NCBI GenBank assembly: GCA_000433315.1
Contig: FR893361.1
Coordinates: 13,676-25,651, forward strand
From: Firmicutes bacterium CAG:345
GTDB lineage: Bacteria; Bacillota_I; Bacilli_A; RFN20; CAG-288
Reading direction: 5' to 3'
DNA length: 11,976 bases
This document shows, in pieces, positions 7,144-11,976 of the stretch (position 1 is its first letter; the number at the start of each line of letters is the position of its first letter). The position numbers and the translations under genes are program-made. The notes under the pieces are model-generated. The model did not search any database. It was given only the letters and a program-made list of their open reading frames with translations, and was not told the origin of the DNA.

Positions 7144-7770
7144 TTATTTGCTGATAAATGGATTTCTTTTATATAGTATTTTTAAATAATTAGGACTATC
7201 ATGTCCTGAATATAAAATTGTTTCTGGTGGAAAATTTAATTGTTTGAATTTTGTTAATGATTTCATTAATTCTTTTTCATTTCCACCTTTTAAATCGCAT
7301 CTTCCAACGCTATATCCGATGATAAAATCTCCGGCAAATATGGCATTATCTTTTGGAAAATAGTAGGCTAAGCTTCCTGGAGTATGGCCTGGGAAAAGAA
7401 AGGTTTCAAATTCAAAAGTTGATATTTTTTGTTTTCCAGTATTTAAGAAATTTAGATTACCTTTATACGAACAAGAATAGCCATATATTTCATATCCACA
7501 ATTATAGTCATCATTTTTTAAATATATTTCTTCATTTTTATGGCAGTAAACAGGAACATTATAATAAGTGAGATATTTTGTTAATCCTCTTATATGATCT
7601 GCGTGACCATGTGTTAAAAGAATTGCAACTAGTTTTCCATTATTATTTATTTCTTCGATTATTTTTTCATCGAAAAAGCCAGGGTCAATTAAAATTATTT
7701 CATTATTATTGATTAATAGATATAAGTTTGAAGAAAAATCTTCATGTGATGTATAAGCTTTTATTTCCAT
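7144..7770 (-). CDS. Metallo-beta-lactamase-fold hydrolase, glyoxalase II-like
   Basis: This 208-residue cytoplasmic protein is about the usual length for small YcbL/glyoxalase II-like hydrolases. The zinc site is complete: THGHADHI gives His54, His56, Asp58 and His59, PGHT gives His129, AGDF gives Asp148, and SGHD gives His190. The segment SVGRCDLKGGN (154-164) is the usual SxGRxDLxGG signature of this subgroup. A hydroxyacylglutathione-type thioester hydrolase is the default assignment, but low-GC Bacillota often lack glutathione, so the substrate is uncertain. The ATG at 7770 fits the family N-terminus, yet no Shine-Dalgarno precedes it: the upstream bases are the T-tract of a terminator hairpin at the end of the mutase gene. 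Expression may depend on readthrough or an unseen promoter inside the mutase gene. Confidence 0.88.
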   Translation of the reverse strand: MEIKAYTSHEDFSSNLYLLINNNEIILIDPGFFDEKIIEEINNNGKLVAILLTHGHADHIRGLTKYLTYYNVPVYCHKNEEIYLKNDDYNCGYEIYGYSCSYKGNLNFLNTGKQKISTFEFETFLFPGHTPGSLAYYFPKDNAIFAGDFIIGYSVGRCDLKGGNEKELMKSLTKFKQLNFPPETILYSGHDSPNYLKILYKRNPFISK

Positions 7771-7776
7771 AATTTT

Positions 7777-7804
7777 AAAAAAGGATTTGGAATTTCCAAA
7801 TCCT
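7777..7804 (-). terminator. Terminator or attenuator hairpin between the mutase and hydrolase genes
   Basis: On the minus strand AGGATTTGG pairs with CCAAATCCT (7804-7796 with 7790-7782) around a 5-base loop, followed by TTTTT at 7781-7777. The stem overlaps the mutase stop codon, and the T-tract ends 6 bases before the hydrolase ATG. It has every mark of an intrinsic terminator for the mutase, but it sits where the hydrolase's ribosome binding site should be. Confidence 0.85.
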
Positions 7805-9506
7805 ATCCGATAATTTTTGCAATTTCAGCATGGAACTTTTCTGGTAAAGAATGAACTTCTTCTCTATTTGTTCCACGGCATTCATAATAGAATTTAATTT
7901 TTGGTTCGGTTCCTGATGGACGAACTGCAAAGAAGCAACCATCTTCCATATGGAGAATTAAAACATTTTCAACAGGAAGAGTATTCATAATTTCTTTTTC
8001 AGTTGGATTAGAAGGATCATAGGAATATTGATTTTTGAAATCTTCTACTTTTATAATCTTTCTTCCTAATAAAGAAGTTGGCATATGTTTTCTTAAAACA
8101 TCTAATTTGCTTCCAGCTGCTGATGCTTCAGATGAATTGAAATATAGTTCAATATTTTTGTTGAATGTATAGCCAAATTCGTCATAGATTTTATCCATAA
8201 CTTGATCAAGACGAAGTCCTTTTAAATAATAATGATTAATCATTTCGGAGATAATGGCTAAAGATTCAATGGAATTTTTATCTCGGCAAATGTCGCGGAC
8301 TATATAACCATAGCTTTCTTCGTAAGCGAATTGAAAACGTTTTGGATCGTCTGTAGAAATTTCTTCCATCTTTCCTGCTAAGTATTTGAAACCAGTTAAT
8401 ACTTTAATGGTATTAACACCAAAACTTTTAGCTATTCTGGATCCTAAAGAAGCGGTAACAATACTTTGAATTATTACTGGGTTATCCGAAGGAATTAAAT
8501 TTCTTTTCTTTCTTTCATTTAATATATATTGAATTAATGCTGCACCTGTTTGATTACCAGTTTGTAAAACATATTCACCATTAGAAGAAAGATATCCAAT
8601 GCCACATCTATCTGCATCAGGATCGGTTGATACTATTAAATCAGCTCCAACTTTTTTTGCTAATTCAATTGCCTTGATATAAGCTTCAGGTTTTTCAGGG
8701 TTAGGTGATTGAGTGGCTCCGAAATCTGGATCAGGAACCATTTGTTCTTCAACAGGATAAACATCATATCCTAATTCTTTCAATATTCTAACTCCTAAAA
8801 CAGCTGAGCAACCATGTTGAGGAGTGAATACTACTTTGATTTTCTTTTCTTCTTGAGGGTTTAAACAAACTTTTTTGCAATCGTTGATGAAACAATCATC
8901 GACATCATGATTAGCAATACTATTAGTTCCTTTATTTTCAACAATATGTTCATTATATGGTGGAAGAATATTGTTATCATCAATTAATTTGGTAACTTCC
9001 ATAGAGTTGTCAGTAGAAAGTTGACATCCATTATTGTCATATACTTTATAGCCATTATATTCTTTAGGATTGTGGCTAGCAGTAATCATAACACCACCCT
9101 GGGCTTTAAAGAATTTAATAGCATAAGAAAGAAGAGGTGTTGGGCGTAAAGAATCAAAAACAATGGTATTGATACCCATGTTGTTTAAAGTCTGAGCGAC
9201 AATATTAGTAAATTCATCATGCATATGTCTATTATCATGGGCGATGACTACAATAGGTTTTTCCATATATGAATAATGTTTTTTTATAAATAATCCATAT
9301 CCAATAGTAGCTCTTTTAACAGTTAAAACATTCATTGAGTTTGGGCCTGGAGCAATTATTCCTCTTAATCCAGCAGTTCCAAATTGCATTTCTTGGAAGA
9401 AAGCATTCTTTAATGCTGTCTCATCCATTTTCTTTATTTCATTTTTGAGCTCTTGGGGAACTTCATCATTAGTTAACCAAGCTTTAATATTTTCGTTTAT
9501 ATCCAT
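7803..9506 (-). CDS. pgcA: Alpha-D-phosphohexomutase (phosphoglucomutase/phosphomannomutase)
   Basis: This protein interconverts glucose-1-phosphate and glucose-6-phosphate, and possibly the mannose phosphates, feeding nucleotide sugars to cell-envelope glycans. At 567 residues it is close to Bacillus PgcA (about 580). All four active-site elements are present: QFGTAGLRG (41-49); TASHNP (142-147) with phosphorylated Ser144; the metal loop DPDADR (295-300); the sugar-specificity loop EESYG (396-400); and the phosphate-binding RPSGTEP (529-535). The start at 9506 is supported by AGGAG on the minus strand at 9520-9516, 9 bases upstream. A promoter lies at 9555-9527. The family is certain; substrate preference (glucose versus mannose) is inferred from length and PgcA-like motifs. 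Confidence 0.93.
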   Translation of the reverse strand: MDINENIKAWLTNDEVPQELKNEIKKMDETALKNAFFQEMQFGTAGLRGIIAPGPNSMNVLTVKRATIGYGLFIKKHYSYMEKPIVVIAHDNRHMHDEFTNIVAQTLNNMGINTIVFDSLRPTPLLSYAIKFFKAQGGVMITASHNPKEYNGYKVYDNNGCQLSTDNSMEVTKLIDDNNILPPYNEHIVENKGTNSIANHDVDDCFINDCKKVCLNPQEEKKIKVVFTPQHGCSAVLGVRILKELGYDVYPVEEQMVPDPDFGATQSPNPEKPEAYIKAIELAKKVGADLIVSTDPDADRCGIGYLSSNGEYVLQTGNQTGAALIQYILNERKKRNLIPSDNPVIIQSIVTASLGSRIAKSFGVNTIKVLTGFKYLAGKMEEISTDDPKRFQFAYEESYGYIVRDICRDKNSIESLAIISEMINHYYLKGLRLDQVMDKIYDEFGYTFNKNIELYFNSSEASAAGSKLDVLRKHMPTSLLGRKIIKVEDFKNQYSYDPSNPTEKEIMNTLPVENVLILHMEDGCFFAVRPSGTEPKIKFYYECRGTNREEVHSLPEKFHAEIAKIIG

Positions 9507-9526
9507 ATTAAATTTCTCCTGCGTCT

Positions 9527-9555
9527 ATTATAATGAGTGAGTTTAAAATAAACAA
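9527..9555 (-). promoter_or_regulatory. σA promoter of the phosphohexomutase gene
   Basis: On the minus strand TTGTTT (9555-9550) is followed after 17 bases by a perfect TATAAT (9532-9527). Transcription would begin near 9520, about at the Shine-Dalgarno, giving a very short leader. It is divergent from the psuG promoter within the same 115-base gap. Confidence 0.65.
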
Positions 9556-9565
9556 TTCTAACAAA

Positions 9566-9594
9566 TTAAAAAAATTAAAAATTCTTGCTATAAT
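9566..9594 (+). promoter_or_regulatory. Extended -10 promoter of the psuG operon
   Basis: A perfect TATAAT at 9589-9594 is preceded by TGC, forming the extended -10 pattern TG-N-TATAAT. The -35 position, 17 bases upstream, holds only TTAAAA (9566-9571); the extended -10 would compensate. Transcription should start near 9600. Confidence 0.7.
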
Positions 9595-9621
9595 ATTAAT
9601 GTAAAAAAGTGAGGTTTTAGA

Positions 9622-10512
9622 ATGAATATTAAAGATTTTCAAATCAAAGATTATAGTGGAGTTCCAGCTGTTGCTTTAGAGACAACGATTATTTCTCATG
9701 GCATGCCTTATCCTCAAAATGTTGAAACTGCTTTAGCTGTTGAGGAAGAAATTAGAAAAGCAGGAGCTGTTCCAGTAACTATTGGAATTTTAGATGGAAA
9801 AATTCGCGTTGGAATGACAGAAGATGAAATTCGTGAATTCGGTCTTCGTCACGATATAATGAAATGTTCAAGACGTGATTTAGCTTATTGCATAGCTAAT
9901 AAAAAAAGTGGAGCAACAACTGTTGCTGCAACGATGATGCTAGCAAAATTAGCAGGTATTAAAGTATTTGCAACAGGAGGAATAGGTGGAGTTCATCGTG
10001 GTGCTCAAGAAACAATGGATATTTCAGCAGACTTAGATGAATTTGCTAAAACTCCAGTAAATGTTGTTTGTGCCGGACCGAAAGCAATTTTGGATATTCC
10101 ACTTACTATGGAATATTTGGAAACTAAAGGTATTCCAGTAATGTCTTATAAATCAGAAACTATTCCAATGTTCTTTACTAGAGAGTCTAAATATAAAGCT
10201 CCGATGACAGTAAACAGTCCGAAAGAAATAGCAGATATAATAAAAGTTAATGAAACGCTTGGTTTCAATATGGGTTCACTTATCTGTAATCCGATTCCTG
10301 AAGAATATTCATTAGATGGAGAATATATAGAAAAAGAAATTGAAAAAGCTATCGAAGAAATGAATAAATTAGGAATAAAAGGAAAAGAAGTCACACCATT
10401 TTTACTTTCAAAAATTGTTAAATTAACTGAAGGAAAATCACTTGAAGCTAATATTGCTTTGATAAAAAATAACGCTTATTTAGCTGGCCTTATAGCTAAA
10501 GAATTATTATGA
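9622..10512 (+). CDS. psuG: Pseudouridine-5'-phosphate glycosidase
   Basis: This enzyme splits the C-C bond of pseudouridine 5'-phosphate to uracil and ribose 5-phosphate, salvaging the modified nucleoside from RNA turnover. At 296 residues it is near the E. coli enzyme (about 312). Family hallmarks are ALETTIISHGMPYPQN (18-33), SRRDLAY (83-89), the strongly conserved FATGGIGGVHRGAQ (116-129), SADL (135-138) and CAGPKAILDIP (150-160). Using E. coli numbering from memory, a constant offset of 12 places Lys81, Asp137, Lys154 (Schiff-base lysine) and Asn277 at the catalytic or binding positions, so the enzyme looks intact. GTGAGG at 9609-9614, 7 bases before the ATG, supports the start. The usual partner, pseudouridine kinase psuK, is not in this window. 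It overlaps the next gene by 4 bases (ATGA). Confidence 0.95.
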   Translation: MNIKDFQIKDYSGVPAVALETTIISHGMPYPQNVETALAVEEEIRKAGAVPVTIGILDGKIRVGMTEDEIREFGLRHDIMKCSRRDLAYCIANKKSGATTVAATMMLAKLAGIKVFATGGIGGVHRGAQETMDISADLDEFAKTPVNVVCAGPKAILDIPLTMEYLETKGIPVMSYKSETIPMFFTRESKYKAPMTVNSPKEIADIIKVNETLGFNMGSLICNPIPEEYSLDGEYIEKEIEKAIEEMNKLGIKGKEVTPFLLSKIVKLTEGKSLEANIALIKNNAYLAGLIAKELL

Positions 10513-11249
10513 AAGCGTTGATTACTGGTGGAACATCAGGAATTGGAAAAGAGATAGCGAATATTCTTGATGAAAAAGGATATGAATTACTAATAGTAGG
10601 AAGCAGATCAAATTACGATGTATCGCAATATAAAAAAGCATCATATATTGCCTGTGATTTAGTTTGCCAAAGTGAAATAAAGAAACTGATAGAAATTATC
10701 GACAATGATAACTTTGATATATTTATAGATAATGCTGGATTTGGTGACTTTGGTTCTTTTTTAACTACAGATGATGAAAAAGAAATAAAAATGATTGATT
10801 TGAATTGTAAAGCAATGCAAATTTTATTAAAAGCGATGCTAAGAAAAATGTATGAGAAAAATTCAGGAAAAATATTGGTAACATCATCTATTGCCGCCTA
10901 TGCATCAGCACCTTATATGTCTACATATTATGCTACCAAAGCTTATGAATACCGTTTAGTTCGTGGATACCAACAAGAATTAAAACTTATGAAGAGCAAA
11001 GTCAGTATATCTTTATTATGTCCAGGACCAGTTGCAACTTCTTTTGAAAAAACAGCAAATTGTGATTTTTCAATGAAACCACAATCGCCAAAATATATAG
11101 CTGCAATCGCTGTAAAAAATCTTTTGAAAAATAAAAAAGTTATTTTACCCTCTGTCAAAATAAAAATGTTAGCTTTTCTTTCTAAAATTGTTCCAGAAAA
11201 TATAGTTTTAATAACTACAACTAAATCAGCGAAAAAACGAGGAAAATAA
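10509..11249 (+). CDS. Short-chain dehydrogenase/reductase (classical SDR)
   Basis: This 246-residue NAD(P)-dependent oxidoreductase has unknown substrate. The Rossmann motif TGGTSGIG (6-13) opens the protein. CD (49-50) stands where an adenine-contacting Asp is usual, followed by NAG (75-77) and Asn99. The catalytic set is Ser126/127, Tyr140 and Lys144 in the SSIAAYASAPYMSTYYATK region. PGPV (about 172-175) is the conserved segment after the active site. The length is typical of the family. An Arg or Ser after the second strand (GSRSN, 31-35) hints at NADP preference, but this is weak. The ATG overlaps the psuG stop, so translation is probably coupled. Nothing in the sequence ties it to pseudouridine or thiamine metabolism beyond position. 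Confidence 0.9.
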   Translation: MKALITGGTSGIGKEIANILDEKGYELLIVGSRSNYDVSQYKKASYIACDLVCQSEIKKLIEIIDNDNFDIFIDNAGFGDFGSFLTTDDEKEIKMIDLNCKAMQILLKAMLRKMYEKNSGKILVTSSIAAYASAPYMSTYYATKAYEYRLVRGYQQELKLMKSKVSISLLCPGPVATSFEKTANCDFSMKPQSPKYIAAIAVKNLLKNKKVILPSVKIKMLAFLSKIVPENIVLITTTKSAKKRGK

Positions 11250-11250
11250 A

Positions 11251-11874
11251 TTGAAAAAAGCTATAGTAATAGGAAATGGTGACTTATTTCAAAAACCACA
11301 AATAGAAGAAAAAGCATATATTGTTGCAGTTGATGGTGGATATAAATATATAAAACAATATCGAATAAAAACAGATTTAGTTTTAGGAGATTTTGATTCA
11401 GAAGATAAAAAAAGAGTAATTTGCAAGAATATTATTACATTACCAGTGCATAAAGATGATACAGATACATCCTATGCAATAAATTATTTAATAGAAAAAG
11501 GGTATGATGAATTTGAACTATATGGCATGCTAGGTGGAAATAGATTTGAACATTCATTAGCAAATATTCAAGTATTAGCAAAGATAGGAAAATTAGGCTT
11601 AAATGGAAAAATATATAGTTCTGATCTTTCCTATTATTTGCAAATAATCTCTGGACCAAGAAATATAGAAATAAAAAGAAAAAGTGGAACCCCTTTTTCA
11701 TTATTTGCATATACTGAAAAAGTACAAGGCTTGTCGATAAAAGGAGCAGAGTATAATTTAGAACATCATGATTTGAGCAATTTAAATCCGCTTGGAATAT
11801 CAAATACATTTGTTGAAAATATAGTAAATATAAGTATAGAAGCTGGATTGCTTTTAATGGTTATTTACAAATAA
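11251..11874 (+). CDS. thiN: Thiamine pyrophosphokinase
   Basis: This enzyme transfers pyrophosphate from ATP to thiamine to give the cofactor thiamine diphosphate, the last step when free thiamine is taken up. The 207-residue protein shows the family motifs in order: VDGG (27-30), LGDFDS (45-50), HKDDTDTSYAI (67-77), GMLGGNRFEHSLANI (92-106), the C-terminal-domain SLF (150-152), and GISNTF (182-187) in place of the common GLSNEF. The start is TTG: no in-frame ATG lies nearby, the family N-terminus fits, and GAGG at 11239-11242 is 8 bases upstream. It begins 1 base after the dehydrogenase stop codon, so it is the third gene of the psuG operon. No TPP riboswitch is visible ahead of it or ahead of psuG. 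Confidence 0.93.
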   Translation: MKKAIVIGNGDLFQKPQIEEKAYIVAVDGGYKYIKQYRIKTDLVLGDFDSEDKKRVICKNIITLPVHKDDTDTSYAINYLIEKGYDEFELYGMLGGNRFEHSLANIQVLAKIGKLGLNGKIYSSDLSYYLQIISGPRNIEIKRKSGTPFSLFAYTEKVQGLSIKGAEYNLEHHDLSNLNPLGISNTFVENIVNISIEAGLLLMVIYK

Positions 11875-11896
11875 AAAGAAGTTATAAAAAAACAAA

Positions 11897-11926
11897 AAAT
11901 GTAAAAACAAGAAATAAATGTAAAAA
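11897..11926 (+). repeat. Short direct repeat AAATGTAAAAA x2
   Basis: The 11-base sequence occurs at 11897-11907 and 11916-11926. Both copies can pair with the downstream TACATTT, so they offer alternative stems. In DNA this AT-rich, chance or slippage is a fair explanation. Confidence 0.5.
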
Positions 11927-11938
11927 TATACATTTTTT
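11916..11938 (+). terminator. Weak candidate terminator after thiN
   Basis: AAATGTA (11916-11922) pairs with TACATTT (11929-11935) around a 6-base loop, followed by TTT. An alternative 10-base stem uses 11894-11903 with 11929-11938. The stem has a single G-C pair, so it would be a poor terminator by itself. Confidence 0.35.
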
Positions 11939-11948
11939 CAAAAAATAC

Positions 11949-11976
11949 TTGAAATTTAAAAAATAAGGAAGTATAA
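11949..11976 (+). promoter_or_regulatory. Promoter of the next gene, cut by the window edge
   Basis: TTGAAA at 11949-11954 is followed after exactly 17 bases by TATAA at 11972-11976, where the window ends one base short of a full -10 box. It would drive a plus-strand gene just beyond the window. Confidence 0.5.

Noticed and set aside
7135..7170. Continuation of the ABC relic into the 3' end of the hydrolase gene
   Set aside because: The plus-strand frame gives a faint N-L-x-S-x-L resemblance, but the bases encode the conserved-length end of the hydrolase on the other strand; too short to claim.
9601..9621. TPP or other riboswitch leader for the psuG–thiN operon
   Set aside because: Only about 20 bases separate the predicted transcription start from the psuG ATG, too short for any known aptamer, and no THI-box core is present before thiN.
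11435..11809. 124-residue minus-strand ORF opposite thiN
   Set aside because: The thiN frame holds all family motifs across this stretch; the antisense product is Leu/Phe-rich by AT bias only.

Overview
The window is strongly AT-rich, carries σA-like promoters, and has Bacillota-type genes with purine-rich ribosome binding sites. It is best read as chromosome from a low-GC Bacillota, for example an Erysipelotrichia- or Mollicutes-related gut lineage. That placement is inferred from gene types and composition; no rRNA is present. The standard code applies: psuG ends at TGA, with a second in-frame TGA 6 bases on, and tryptophans are TGG.

Positions 1-6760 form one surface-protein transcription unit. 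A TTGAAG-N17-TATAAA promoter leads straight into a well-formed class I cyclic-di-GMP (GEMM-I) riboswitch. Two secreted giants follow: a 981-residue protein with a SipW-type 'AWF' signal and GLUG-like beta-helix rungs, and a 1192-residue BspA-like leucine-rich-repeat protein with about 25 repeat units. A strong intrinsic terminator closes the unit. The second gene's ribosome binding site overlaps the first gene's stop codon, so both should answer to the riboswitch. The logical reading is a second-messenger-controlled adhesin or matrix pair.

Positions 6760-7143 hold no intact gene. A promoter-like element and a small inverted repeat lie in front of the relic of a MacB/LolD-type ABC transporter ATPase. 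The relic has lost its start, has a one-base deletion, and has stop and missense changes across its Walker A motif.

Positions 7144-9506 are on the minus strand: pgcA-type phosphohexomutase, then a small metallo-beta-lactamase-fold hydrolase. A terminator hairpin lies between them, overlapping the mutase stop codon and leaving the hydrolase with no visible Shine-Dalgarno.

A 115-base divergent promoter region (9507-9621) then opens a plus-strand operon: psuG (pseudouridine-5'-phosphate glycosidase), a short-chain dehydrogenase and thiN (thiamine pyrophosphokinase), joined by a 4-base overlap and a 1-base gap. The last 100 bases contain short direct repeats, a weak hairpin, and a promoter whose -10 box is cut by the window edge.
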